From Welwitschia mirabilis (Eukaryota > Gnetophyta > Gnetopsida > Welwitschiales): a DNA stretch of 38,929 nt. Numbering within the stretch: position 1 is the stretch's first letter; every line of letters starts with the position of its first letter. The stretch is from the NCBI GenBank assembly GCA_051453625.1, contig JBOZIK010000001.1, positions 45,591,728 through 45,630,656 of the forward strand. The letters are read 5' to 3'. The position numbers were made by a program, and so were the translations under genes. Shown here piece after piece: positions 19,121-29,624 of the stretch. Under the pieces are notes generated by a model. The model ran no database searches, had not been told where the DNA came from, and worked only from the letters and a program-made list of their open reading frames with translations.

Positions 19121-20282
19121 ATGTGTTTCAAGTTGGGTTGATCAGATACTCGCTAAGAGCAACCTAAAGTTTTTTTCGTTCATCCTGTAAAAAAACTACA
19201 TGCTCTAAAGGCAACCAGACAATTTCTGAGGGCAACCAAACTAAGAGCAACCTCATTTTTTCTAAGGTCAACTGAACTCAAATCAGCTGATTTTCTATCA
19301 GCAAAACCGATTCTTCTAAGGGCAACTAGATAGTTTTTGAGGGCAACTAAATCTCCCAAGGGTAACATTCTATTTTTTCTAAGGTCAACTGAATTCAAAT
19401 CAGCTGATTTTCTATCAGCAAAACCGGTTCTTCTAAGGGCAACTAGATAGTTTTTGAGGGCAACTAAATCTCCCAAGGGTAACCTTATACTCTTGAGGCC
19501 AACTAGATTCCAGTCAACTATCTTTTTGACTTGCAAACCAAATCTCCTGAGGATGACCGAATTTCTTGAAAGGGCGACCAAATCCTTCTAGATTTATTGT
19601 AACATGCTCGTTAAGTCGACTGAATATTGTGTGAGGTCAACCAAATAACTAATCGGTTGAACTTTGTAAACATTAGCGCACTTCACTTGTTTCGAAGAAA
19701 GGTGTAAGGAATTGGAGATCACACCTTGATGCCATTCCATCTGAAACCCTAGCATCTTAAATAGCCTAAAACCTTTCTCTAAAGGTGGTCGCTTCAATTA
19801 TAACATTCTCTCTATTACAAAAACACTTTTGTTGGAAAAGTCTTTCAGGGCTAGGCTTTATCTAAATGTTTTGTAGCTATTCTCTTCAAGCCATCACCGT
19901 ACCCTCAAGCTTAAAGGTCTATTCTCCTTGAGCTAAACCTGGAGTGACTTAGCATAGTTGTGCACATCTCACATTCCTCTTCTACTTCTCTATAACATTT
20001 TGGGTTTGCCCTAAAAATCCATTACCATGGAAAGGTTCTATGATAACCCTGGAAAACCATATAGTGGAACAATAGAATCCAACTAAAGATACCTGGTCTA
20101 TTAGCTGAAGAATGATTGCTAGCCATATTAAAAAAAATCTCCACTTGAGTTCTTGTGTGTTGGTTAACCTATTTATCTACTTTCTTTTATCTGAATGATC
20201 TTTTAATGCAAATTAATTTTTGAGTTTGTTTCACACTTATTATCACCCTATTCAGCCACCTCTAGAGTTGATCCTTCTATCA
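19047..20282 (+). repeat. 3' LTR of the SIRE-like copia element
   Basis: 1236 bp from TGTTGGAAATAGG to CCTTCTATCA. It is 147 bp longer than the 5' LTR, explained mainly by a 117-bp tandem duplication (from 19261) and a run of 27 T (19090-19116). By eye it differs from the 5' LTR at roughly one base in seven to ten. The 133-codon open frame on the minus strand at 19180-19581 is only a shadow of the repeat, since 117 is a multiple of three. Confidence 0.9.
19261..19494 (+). repeat. 117-bp tandem duplication inside the 3' LTR
   Basis: Two nearly identical units start at 19261 and 19378 with TCTAAGGTCAACTGAA and both contain AATCAGCTGATTTTCTATCA. The matching part of the 5' LTR (from about 12800) has a single unit. 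Confidence 0.9.
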
Positions 20283-21390
20283 ACCTCATCCAGTCAAATT
20301 CCATGCCTAAGGCATGGAATCCAAGCAATCCTTCAGTTTAGGCTTTGCTCTCCTGTCCAGCTTTAGGTTCAAGCTCAACATCATGATTCAAATTCAAAGT
20401 CCGGCAATGACTCTAGCTCTTTCAGTTTTGTGCTCTACCTTCAGTTAGGATCTCTGGCCTCCTCATCCCATAAGAAGACATCTTTTAGCTACCTCCTCTG
20501 TCCAGGCTCCCTCATCAGCCTTTTTCTTCCCGTTCCTCTTCATCTCCCCCTCTCCACTTCTTCTTCCACCCTTTTTCTTCTCCACCCCATCCTCCTCCTC
20601 CCTCATGTCCCTCCTATCCCTTTCCCCTCTTTTCGTTTTTCTTCTTCCTTTCCCTTTTCTTCCTCCTCTCTTCTTCTTCCCTCCACGCCCTATCTAGCCA
20701 ATTCCATGCCCTTGAGACCCCTCCCCTTCATCTTCCTTCAGCCTCTTATTCTAGTCCTCCTTTATATAATCCAGATCCCCCAGTCTCCTACACAGCCTTT
20801 TTTTAGTCAATACCCTCCCTGTGTTGTTTCACTCGTGGACACATAGTTCTTCAAATAAAACTGTCCTTCTTTAACTCTCTGCCCAGCTTTCTTTACCAAG
20901 GGCATTATCATTTGGTTCACATCATTACTCCAACTTCAGAAGAGCCCTAAGATTGCATCAAGTTCTTAGGGCACACCAGAATCAAGCGACCCTATCGTGA
21001 CATTACACCATAAGGGGAGTACTAGCCTGATGCTCAATTAAGTGACCATTGTTCTAGTGGAGTGATCCTCTCTGGTACCATGAAGGACCAGCCAGCCATC
21101 CCTTAACTTTTTTAACAACCGCTTCATTGATCTTCCAAGTACTACCTCTATGATGGAATCACAGTTAGCTCAAGGATAGTGAGGACAACTAGACAACAAG
21201 GAGATGCTACCTAGGTTCCTTCCCATTATCACATCCCCTTCCTACCTTGTGCCCTGTTTACTCTATACTCTGGAGGATCTTAATGGGTACCTAATTTCCT
21301 GTAGCCCCCTAAAACAAGTCTAGGATGCCTCACCCTGGAAAGCAAGGTGTTGATGTTCTCTCCATACTTGAGGAAAGGAATTTACATCAA
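20283..21390 (+). repeat. Right part of the gypsy 3' LTR
   Basis: The sequence right of the copia element holds a strongly pyrimidine-rich stretch (about 20500-20700) and then, from 20716, a region homologous to the left LTR remnant at 4046-4412. The homology ends at TTTACATCA (about 21390) in both copies. It includes about 220 bases (21020-21240) missing from the left copy. The long plus-strand frame at 20430-20846 is CT-rich and shows no domain. Confidence 0.55.
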
Positions 21391-24300
21391 CACTAACTTT
21401 TACCACTTTGGTCACTTTAATGCTCCTTGGACCTAACACTCTCTTTTATTTATAAGGCTTTAAAAGGAATCCTAATCATGAAGGAATCCTTTAATATTGG
21501 CCTCTTACATGTTTTACTAGAAATAGCTTCTAAAGTTATGCATAAAGTCCTCTAAGCATAGCATATTAGTTACACTAGATTCCCTAAACATGCTAACTTA
21601 AATGGCTATTCATTCCTATATGGCGGATTTTATTTTCCACACAAGCACAACTTTAGCAAGTAGACCCCTCACTAAAACACATTCTTTATTTTTATTTTTT
21701 AAGGATGCTTTTACATCAAATTCAAAGTAAAGATATAGACACAATAAGATATTATGCTACTTGAAGCAAAGATGATGCCCTTAAAGCTATTTGCCAATTT
21801 ATAGTATACACTCATAATCCTTCTGCAGTTACAGTAGACCAATACAAGAGCACATTTTCTATTGTGATCCTAAACAAGTTCACAAGATTGTAAAACAAAA
21901 GATGTTTCAAATTCTTTAGGAAACCACAAAAGAAAGAAACATTTCTACCTAAACAACACCAGAGGAGGTCTCAATATAAAGGCAAACTATTTAACAGCTA
22001 TTATTCTTTAATATTTGTAGTGCGTAATTAGCAAAGCAAAAATGAGATCTCATTATTTGAGAGTTGAAATAGGATGATGGCTCAAAATGCCTCAAGAAGA
22101 GTGGATCTATCGACTATGAAATTGAAAAATTACTAAAGATGAACACCACATTTTCTTACAATGCCCTACACTTGAGCACATAGGCACAAGTGGCACATTA
22201 CGATAATCAATCTAACTGATTGGTTCCAACTTGTACCAAGAATAGTTGATAACTTAATTAATGATATTTTTAAATCTCACAACATGTACATTTCAACTGT
22301 CCAATGGATCCTTAGGGTCTATGAATGTACTAAAATTAGTTTTAGTTTCATAATGATTGCTATGCCAAAGTAATTTCTCATAATTCTATTACCTAAAATT
22401 ACAAACCATTAGTTAAGTAAAATTTATTACTTATAATGGTCAAATGATTCTATGATAATTTCCATTCGTCTCCTGATATTGATGCTTCCACCTCCAAGTA
22501 CCCGAAATGTTGCGTGGGTTTTTAGTACTTCTTCACAGGTAGCTCCCTCTGTTTTTGTTTTGCTCCTAGTTAATAAGGCTTTTATTGGTGTTTGTTTGAA
22601 CTGTGTTTCTTGGGTCTGCTGCACTAGTCTGGGATTCTGGGGTCCACCCCCCATATTTTGTACAGTTGCCGTTAGGACATTTTTGTAATCTGGGGATTTT
22701 CAAATGTATTGGAAGGCTTTCTCCTACCCCTCGCGTGATATTTTGTATCGTGTCCAATTTACCTTGTTGTGACTGTGCGACATCTTTTCCCCTTAAGAGG
22801 AGTTTTCACTCGAAAACGTAACCCACTCTTCTGGTAGCTCTCCTTGACCAGTGCCCCTTTGTCCAATGTTGCCTTAGTTGCAGAATGATCTTCCCACTCC
22901 ACCATAGGAATTTTATTATTTCTTGGGGTAAATTCCTGAGTATTCATTATTTTCATTGGTTTCTTGATGGCAATACCGTCATCCCAAATTGCTTATGCAT
23001 TTATTCTGGCATAGTGGACACATTGTGAAGGCTCTTAATTATTATTTTTATCACCATCCACTTACCGAAATTGTCGAAGAATGAGATAATTGAAATGGTT
23101 ACACACCACCCTCTGTTGTTATATATTATAATATCATTAGTTAAGGTCTGCAAAGCATCAATATATTTATAACTCACAAAGTTCATTCACACTTACAACG
23201 TGAGTCAATGACTCAGCATCGTCTGCCTCCTTGGTTTGCCAGATCAGGCTTATGACCTGCTTTGTGCTAGGATACTTTCTTTGACTGATATGAGATCTGC
23301 ACATGGATGATATGGCAATGATTTTGGACTTGACCAGAAAGATTGGACAACCAGACAACAAGAAGCAATCGATTGTCTTGAAATCATATACACTAGATCC
23401 TTAGAAAACCTTTCTCCCATTAACAACTCAATTTTGATTTATATCATTTGACATGTGTGCTCTCCAATTTCATCAAAAACTACAAGACAATTTGGGTTTA
23501 TGACTTTATATTGCTACTACAGATGTAGCATTCAATTAGAAAGCTAAATATAGAACTAGTTAGGATCTTATATTACAATTCTTTATGCCTGTAGTGGTGC
23601 TAAAGAAAGCAAAGAAATTGGTACTGTCCAGCAGGGTTGGAGAAATAAATGATGTGAAACATCCATCTCTCTAATTGGTGCTAAAACTTTTATCATTGTT
23701 TTGCTTCTATTTCACGAGCCATTTATGTATAAATGATCACATAAGGAAATATATATGTTGAAATTAAAAATCATGATGCGGCAGCCATTGCTTGTGGAGC
23801 TATGCAGGTTGGATAGTTGGATTGTTTTGTATGCATGCTGGGCCTCTCATGTCATGCCTGCTGGTTGTGAGCATCATTCTCACTCATCCTAAAAAAGGAC
23901 AAATAGAGTTAACCAAAAAAGCATGCAAGTTGATGAAAGGAAAAACAAACGATATAGCAACAAGCCTTAGCAGAGCACCAGTAGTCCCAAACCCAACCAA
24001 TCCCAATGCATCTAATATGAAACCAAAATAGCATGCCAGCAGCACATTTATCTATCAGTGCCGGCTTAGTTAATCCAACACATAGTTTGGCCTTTCAGAT
24101 AGAAAGAGAGAAAAAAGAAGAAGAAATCCATGATGTCATTACATTAGCATGGTTGCAACTTGTAAATCTTGAAGGGAAAGGAAGAATCCACTTGTTCAGA
24201 TTATTAAAGCGCCTGAAAAGGAGAAGGAGGACATCAAGCTACCTTGTGACTAGCCCATATAAAAATTTCCAAAGTGATTGCATAAAAGAGTTTTAAAAAA

Positions 24301-24855
24301 TAGGATATACAGAACGGGGATAACTGGGACTGCTTCAACATTTTTTAACATTACAGATATCAACTATTCAATAAGCCGCCTAGGTCTGTCTGCAAAATAG
24401 AAAGCTGCCAGCAATAGAGCCTGGCTCAAAAATAAAGATGAATTGAAGCATAAAGCTCTACAGAATGTTCAAACAGTCTAGAAAACTACCCTAAATCACG
24501 TGGCTCCATCTTTGATCTTACAAGACTTGTTGGTTTTAGAGTAGCAAACAACAATTTATTGAGAACACTTGTCTATTAAATAATATTTATGCTGTGCAAA
24601 ATCTGATCGAGGTGGCATTGTTTTCTTCTTACAAGCCTCTCCTAGACTACGTTAAATTCCTTCCATTTTAGTTTTGTTATTAAAGTACGTGAATTATTTG
24701 TTTTCAAATAAAAATGTATAGTAGTTGATATATGTGCATATAAAGAAAAGCGTTAACACTACAGTTTGCTTAGCATGTAAGAAAATACTGTGTTTTATTC
24801 TCCGTGAAGACTATGTTTGTTTGTATCTCAACTTAGCACGTAAATAAATGTAACA
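21391..24855. other. No gene recognised; possible RABC intron or flank
   Basis: I see no assignable gene. There are small coding-like patches. At 22130-22190 (+) one frame reads 'KDEHHIFLQCPTLEHI', reminiscent of a LINE C-terminal zinc finger but alone. At 22430-22960 (-) there are frames such as 'NTQEFTPRNNKIPMVEWEDH'. At 23200-23300 (+) one reads 'GLPDQAYDLLCARILSLTDM'. None is supported by a second motif. If the RABC gene on the minus strand is intact, this whole stretch is intron 2. No 'AGQERF' or 'GNKVD' exon was found on the minus strand here. Confidence 0.4.
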
Positions 24856-24876
24856 TCCTATCGTGGGTGGAAACTC

Positions 24877-24892
24877 TGTGTGTGTGTGTGTG
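24877..24892 (+). repeat. (TG)8 microsatellite
   Basis: Eight TG units, about 60 bases beyond the 3' end of RABC exon 2 in the direction of that gene's intron 2. Confidence 0.9.
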
Positions 24893-24955
24893 AAAACCTC
24901 ATGGAATTCCCACCTTTTGCGATCAAAAACAAAAAATGTCGATCTGATAACATAC

Positions 24956-26488
24956 CTGTATCCCATATGGACAGCTTCAATCTTTTCCCTCCGATTGTCA
25001 TATACTTTAACTTAAAGTCCACACCTGCAATAATCCTACCAACCATAAATCATGGGAAGTGAAGCAAAAACAATTTCTGGCTACATACTGGACACCCCCA
25101 ACATGTTCTTAGAAAAGGTAAAGATACATGCATTTAGGCATATTTAATACCTGTGAAGTAAAAGCCCGTTATAAAAAACCAAAAACAGAAAGGGGAAAAG
25201 GAGAAGTAATACTCGCTACATCATGATAGCATGCTTTAAGTATTAAATAGAGCAAACAGAATACACATATCATACTGAATGCAGGATAAAGCATTCTCAA
25301 CGAAAATAGACCAAGATAAAGGACCTTTAACGTCAGTAAGAAACTGCATTATGTGACCAACAGTCNNNNNNNNNNNNNNNNNNNNNNNNNNNNNNNNNNN
25401 NNNNNNNNNNNNNNNNNNNNNNNNNNNNNNNNNNNNNNNNNNNNNNNNNNNNNNNNNNNNNNNNNNNNNNNNNNNNNNNNNNNNNNNNNNNNNNNNNNNN
25501 NNNNNNNNNNNNNNNNNNNNNNNNNNNNNNNNNNNNNNNNNNNNNNNNNNNNNNNNNNNNNNNNNNNNNNNNNNNNNNNNNNNNNNNNNNNNNNNNNNNN
25601 NNNNNNNNNNNNNNNNNNNNNNNNNNNNNNNNNNNNNNNNNNNNNNNNNNNNNNNNNNNNNNNNNNNNNNNNNNNNNNNNNNNNNNNNNNNNNNNNNNNN
25701 NNNNNNNNNNNNNNNNNNNNNNNNNNNNNNNNNNNNNNNNNNNNNNNNNNNNNNNNNNNNNNNNNNNNNNNNNNNNNNNNNNNNNNNNNNNNNNNNNNNN
25801 NNNNNNNNNNNNNNNNNNNNNNNNNNNNNNNNNNNNNNNNNNNNNNNNNNNNNNNNNNNNNNNNNNNNNNNNNNNNNNNNNNNNNNNNNNNNNNNNNNNN
25901 NNNNNNNNNCAGTCAAGATACGCCTGTCTTTGTCATCTAGACTCAACAACGGGGAAAAAGCTGAGAAACCGGACAATAATGTTTAGACTTCCCTCTGTTC
26001 AAAAGCAACGTTCCACCGGAGCTAAAACACCCTAAAAACAATTGAGATCCAAGATTACAATCACATGAATGACAATAATGTTTGCGTGATTACGGCGAAC
26101 TTCTTTCTTGTAAGACGCCAAAACCCTATATTTTGAGGTTATACGCCTACCTCACAAAAACAGTAATTAATACATAAACCACTATTTCTCCCTTTCTGTT
26201 CTATTTTATCCTTCTTAATAATGTCAATAACAAGCATGCCATAAAATCCAACCTATTTTGAAACTTGTATGAATTAAAACATTTCCCAGATCTTCACACA
26301 TTTCACAAATGTATGAAAGATGACGAAGGGGAAGATTACGAGTGCTTACCAATAGTAGGAGAGAGATCGTCAAAAGAATCAGAAGTAAATCGCAAAAGTA
26401 GGCTGCTTTTTCCAACACCTGAGTCCCCAATCAGCAGCAGTTTGAAGACATGATCAAATTCTGCCTGGTTTGCCGAAGAAGAAGCCAT
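24956..26488 (-). CDS. RABC: RABC (Rab18-class) small GTPase, exons 1 and 2 only
   Basis: Exon 1 (26350-26488) encodes 46 residues plus one base: [20 protein letters not shown], then the P-loop GDSGVGKSS, then '[17 protein letters not shown]'. It ends at a GTAAG donor. Exon 2 (24956-25024, 69 bases) begins after a TTGCAG acceptor, restores Gly, and gives '[20 protein letters not shown]' and 'DT', ending at a GTATG donor inside the codon for the Ala of the D-T-A-G-Q motif. The phases match exactly. The P-loop, the switch I Thr in 'SPTIG', and the 'GVDFK' effector segment mark a Rab; '[12 protein letters not shown]' and the N-terminus point to the plant RABC/Rab18 class, which acts in membrane traffic. 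The start is the first ATG, with G at +4. Exons for switch II, N-K-x-D, S-A-K and the prenylated Cys tail are not found in the 20 kb to the left. Either intron 2 is very long or the gene is truncated. Confidence 0.9.
25025..26349 (-). other. RABC intron 1, with a 544-N gap
   Basis: The intron runs from the GTAAG donor after exon 1 (26349) to the TTGCAG acceptor before exon 2 (25025). It contains an assembly gap at 25366-25909. The same five bases, CAGTC, stand on both sides of the gap. Long frames through it are N-run artefacts. Confidence 0.85.
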
Positions 26489-27050
26489 CAAATTCAAGGC
26501 CTTTTCTGGATGAGCAAAAGATTTCTCGTGTCAACAGATCTAATATCCTTTGATTGGGTAGGAAACCGCTGCAACACTGTGAATTCAGACACAATTCTAG
26601 TCTCAAATACACAAGAATAACTAATTGGCTCGTCTCCTGTAGTCAACTGAGGTATTGCCAGATTGAATTAAGGGGAAATTACACAGAGAAGATTCAGATT
26701 CAGAGACCTCTAGTCCTCAAACGATGTTTGAAAAGCTTAAAAAGAAACGATAAAGCTAAAAGACAACAATACACAAAGCGATGTGAGTTTTCGAACTTTT
26801 TGCAAACCTACGGGAACCCTGACTGTAAACAAAATTGGCCGGACATTGGCTCTTGGCTATTGTGCAGCCTATTTTTTAATCACTAAGATTGCTCATGTCA
26901 ATTACAAATACTATGTGACAGGTAATGTGGCATGGCTATTACAATGGCCATACAGAATGGCCATCAAGTGAAAGAATGGTCCACCACGAGGTGTTAGAAC
27001 AATTAAGTGATATTTTTTATTAATTTTTATTAAATATAAACACTAATAAA
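26489..27050 (-). promoter_or_regulatory. 5' leader and upstream region of the RABC gene
   Basis: The sequence just upstream of the RABC ATG should hold its leader and promoter. I see no clear TATA box on the minus strand. The frames reported on the plus strand at 26554-26971 have no family features. The region becomes very AT-rich beyond about 26990. Confidence 0.4.
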
Positions 27051-27065
27051 TTATAGTTTAAATAG

Positions 27066-27250
27066 TTAAGTTATAATGATAAGGATGGGAGGTTGTGGGT
27101 TCAAACTTTAGTAAGTCAAAAAAACAAAATTAAAAAAAGTCAATTAAAATACTTTTTTAATCTTTAAACTATTTAATTTATTAAGTTATAATGGTAAGGA
27201 TGGGAGGTTATAGGTTTAAGTCTTAGCCAATAAGAAAAAAGGAAAAAAAA
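27066..27250 (+). repeat. Two direct copies of a tRNA-like (SINE-like) repeat
   Basis: TTAAGTTATAATG(A/G)TAAGGATGGGAGGTT appears at 27066 and 27181, 115 bases apart, each followed by a box-B-like GGTTCAAACTT or GGTTTAAGTC and then an A-rich tail. This resembles the head of a plant tRNA-derived short element, although the distance between box-A-like and box-B-like parts is shorter than in a real tRNA. The repeat itself is clear; the SINE label is a guess. Confidence 0.55.
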
Positions 27251-27647
27251 TTTAATTTTAAATATTGTTAATGTGGTAATTTATAATTAAAAAATATTTT
27301 AAAATGATTTTTAAAAAACTAAAATATTCTTAACTTCTTAAAATAATAAACTAATAAGTTATTAAAGATTAAAATATAATTAATTTGAAAATTTACTAAT
27401 AAATATCTTTGTAATATATGTGACATTCTAAATAAGAAAAACAAATAATTGTATGCTCTAACCTTTAACCTTTAAAAAGTAAGATATAATTTAATATTAA
27501 AAATATATTTTTGTTAAGTAATGTTACGAATCCTTTTAAATTCTTTTGGCCAATAGTAATTAAAATATTTTTTATTATCACTTTGTGTTTAGATAAAAGA
27601 TCAATCATTTAATTAGGGATGTATATCATGTTATTTAAATGTTTAGA
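27251..27647. other. Very AT-rich, no gene
   Basis: Mostly A and T with poly-A and poly-T runs. Nothing coding is visible. Confidence 0.6.
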
Positions 27648-28582
27648 NNNNNNNNNNNNNNNNNNNNNNNNNNNNNNNNNNNNNNNNNNNNNNNNNNNNN
27701 NNNNNNNNNNNNNNNNNNNNNNNNNNNNNNNNNNNNNNNNNNNNNNNNNNNNNNNNNNNNNNNNNNNNNNNNNNNNNNNNNNNNNNNNNNNNNNNNNNNN
27801 NNNNNNNNNNNNNNNNNNNNNNNNNNNNNNNNNNNNNNNNNNNNNNNNNNNNNNNNNNNNNNNNNNNNNNNNNNNNNNNNNNNNNNNNNNNNNNNNNNNN
27901 NNNNNNNNNNNNNNNNNNNNNNNNNNNNNNNNNNNNNNNNNNNNNNNNNNNNNNNNNNNNNNNNNNNNNNNNNNNNNNNNNNNNNNNNNNNNNNNNNNNN
28001 NNNNNNNNNNNNNNNNNNNNNNNNNNNNNNNNNNNNNNNNNNNNNNNNNNNNNNNNNNNNNNNNNNNNNNNNNNNNNNNNNNNNNNNNNNNNNNNNNNNN
28101 NNNNNNNNNNNNNNNNNNNNNNNNNNNNNNNNNNNNNNNNNNNNNNNNNNNNNNNNNNNNNNNNNNNNNNNNNNNNNNNNNNNNNNNNNNNNNNNNNNNN
28201 NNNNNNNNNNNNNNNNNNNNNNNNNNNNNNNNNNNNNNNNNNNNNNNNNNNNNNNNNNNNNNNNNNNNNNNNNNNNNNNNNNNNNNNNNNNNNNNNNNNN
28301 NNNNNNNNNNNNNNNNNNNNNNNNNNNNNNNNNNNNNNNNNNNNNNNNNNNNNNNNNNNNNNNNNNNNNNNNNNNNNNNNNNNNNNNNNNNNNNNNNNNN
28401 NNNNNNNNNNNNNNNNNNNNNNNNNNNNNNNNNNNNNNNNNNNNNNNNNNNNNNNNNNNNNNNNNNNNNNNNNNNNNNNNNNNNNNNNNNNNNNNNNNNN
28501 NNNNNNNNNNNNNNNNNNNNNNNNNNNNNNNNNNNNNNNNNNNNNNNNNNNNNNNNNNNNNNNNNNNNNNNNNNNNNNNNNN
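27648..28582. other. Assembly gap (935 N)
   Basis: 935 unknown bases. The two long plus-strand frames crossing it are N-run artefacts. Confidence 0.95.
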
Positions 28583-28952
28583 TTCTTTTTACCTCCTTTT
28601 CTTATTTCAACTGGTAGGCATATCTTTCGTTAGGGATAGGTTTTGAGTAGTATAGAATCAATCCTTTTAGTTATTCAATAACCAAGGATCTTAAAACACT
28701 TTTAGATGTAAGTTATAAATAGTATAATGTCAATGTTTCTAGTTATTTAATAACCAAAGGCTTTACTTTGATGTTTGAAAATTCAATCACTTTTTTAAAT
28801 AACTTCTGTTTTTTTCCCCCAAATAGCGTTTGATCATCGTTTATCACTTGATTGTAGTTAAGCTAATTTATGATCTTTATTCAACATTTGATAAGTCCTG
28901 ATATTTTTTTACACATTGTTGTTCAGTGTCCAATAATGCTAGGGTTATTTAT

Positions 28953-28983
28953 TCATCATTGTTTATTGTTTTAACAATGATGA
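28953..28983. repeat. Hairpin with perfect 11-bp arms
   Basis: TCATCATTGTT (28953-28963) and AACAATGATGA (28973-28983) are exact reverse complements around a 9-base loop. It has no poly-T tail or neighbouring gene to suggest a terminator. Confidence 0.8.
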
Positions 28984-29336
28984 GTGTTGATTTTTCAAGT
29001 AAATTAATTTAAAAAGTAGTTATAGAAGATCAAGTTTATTACATATATGCTTTCAATAGCTAAATAGTTTTCTTCAATCCTATAGTTCCAAATTATTCAA
29101 TAATTATTTTATAAACTTAAGTTCGAAAAAGTTACAGAAATATCTTGAAAACTTTCAATAAATATCGTTCATTATTATCTAGCAATAAGTAATGATTATT
29201 TCATTGAATAAATTATCAAAGATCATCATGCAAAGATCTCTAACAATATAAAATTAAAACAAAAAGTAATAATATGAGGTGACTGGAATAATCTATTCAT
29301 GTCATGAGGCTTAGTCTTAAATTACATGCTAATGGT

Positions 29337-29624
29337 CTAATTTGTGTCTGTTAAATTATGAACATCATCATTTTCAGAGTATCTATCATTGATTTCCTTG
29401 TGAAAGGGGGAATAAATCCCTCCACATTCAAATGGCCAAGCAATTGACAATACATCAACTATTATTTCTCCAGCTCTACCTACACATGTTCTAAGTGCTA
29501 GTAATGGCTTTGAAAGAACTATAAGACCTGATTCTAAAGGCAGAATAGCAAGTAATGCAATTGAATTTGTCCTTCCTAACAAAATTTTTGAGTAATATGC
29601 TTTTAAATCTATATTATAATGCAT
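29337..29624 (-). other. Unassigned open frame of 95 codons
   Basis: An ATG-started frame reading 'MHYNIDLKAYYSKILLGRTN' and containing 'LPLESGLIVLSKPLLALRTC' and 'AGEIIVDVLSIAWPFECGG'. Its residue mix is more protein-like than that of other frames in this AT-rich area, and it has a central hydrophobic part. I do not recognise it, and there are no supporting exons. It may be a relic of a mobile element or chance. Confidence 0.15.

Larger units (their letters stand above)
12599..20282 (+). mobile_element. Nearly full-length Ty1/copia element, SIRE-like
   Basis: This 7.7-kb element has 5' LTR (12599-13687), primer-binding site (13690-13701), Gag with zinc knuckle, protease, integrase, truncated RT, an extra 3' ORF, polypurine tract (about 19032-19046) and 3' LTR (19047-20282). 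The flanks are ACCTT (12594-12598) and ACCTC (20283-20287), a 5-bp target duplication with one mismatch. LTRs over 1 kb, a Gag with a long acidic coiled-coil extension, and an additional ORF after pol are features of the SIRE/Maximus lineage. The two LTRs have diverged plainly, and all ORFs are broken, so the insertion is old and not autonomous. It lies within gypsy LTR sequence. Confidence 0.9.
4046..21390 (+). mobile_element. Degenerate Ty3/gypsy element, split by a nested copia
   Basis: A Ty3/gypsy element can be followed on the plus strand: left LTR remnant (4046-4412), Gag, protease, an archaeal-type RNase H, RT, RNase H, start of integrase (to about 11470), then a probable 3' LTR in two pieces (about 11575-12598 and 20283-21390) separated by a copia insertion at 12599-20282. 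Support for the split: sequence at 20716-21390 is clearly homologous to 4046-4412, and the copia element is flanked by a 5-bp near-duplication. Every coding domain has stops or frameshifts. Duplicated parts and 100-N gaps suggest assembly trouble. The outer boundaries are approximate and no target-site duplication of the gypsy element was found. Confidence 0.7.

Noticed and set aside
19180-19581. 133-codon minus-strand frame with internal 39-residue repeats
   Set aside because: It lies wholly inside the copia 3' LTR and its repeats come from the 117-bp tandem duplication (a multiple of three); no domain is present.
20430-20846. 138-codon plus-strand frame, Ser/Pro/Leu-rich
   Set aside because: It is a pyrimidine-rich stretch of presumed gypsy LTR; the frame is a by-product of composition.
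22130-22190. 'KDEHHIFLQCPTLEHI' as a LINE zinc-finger end
   Set aside because: The upstream frame is closed by stops and no LINE reverse transcriptase is present nearby; one short motif is not enough.
23606-23640. Minus-strand 'CTGGACAG' as a possible RABC exon 3 start (Ala-Gly-Gln)
   Set aside because: The next codons give YQFLC and not ERFRT, and there is no AG acceptor directly before it.
27066-27115. A real tRNA gene
   Set aside because: The spacing between box-A-like and box-B-like parts is too short, and no cloverleaf with acceptor stem can be drawn.
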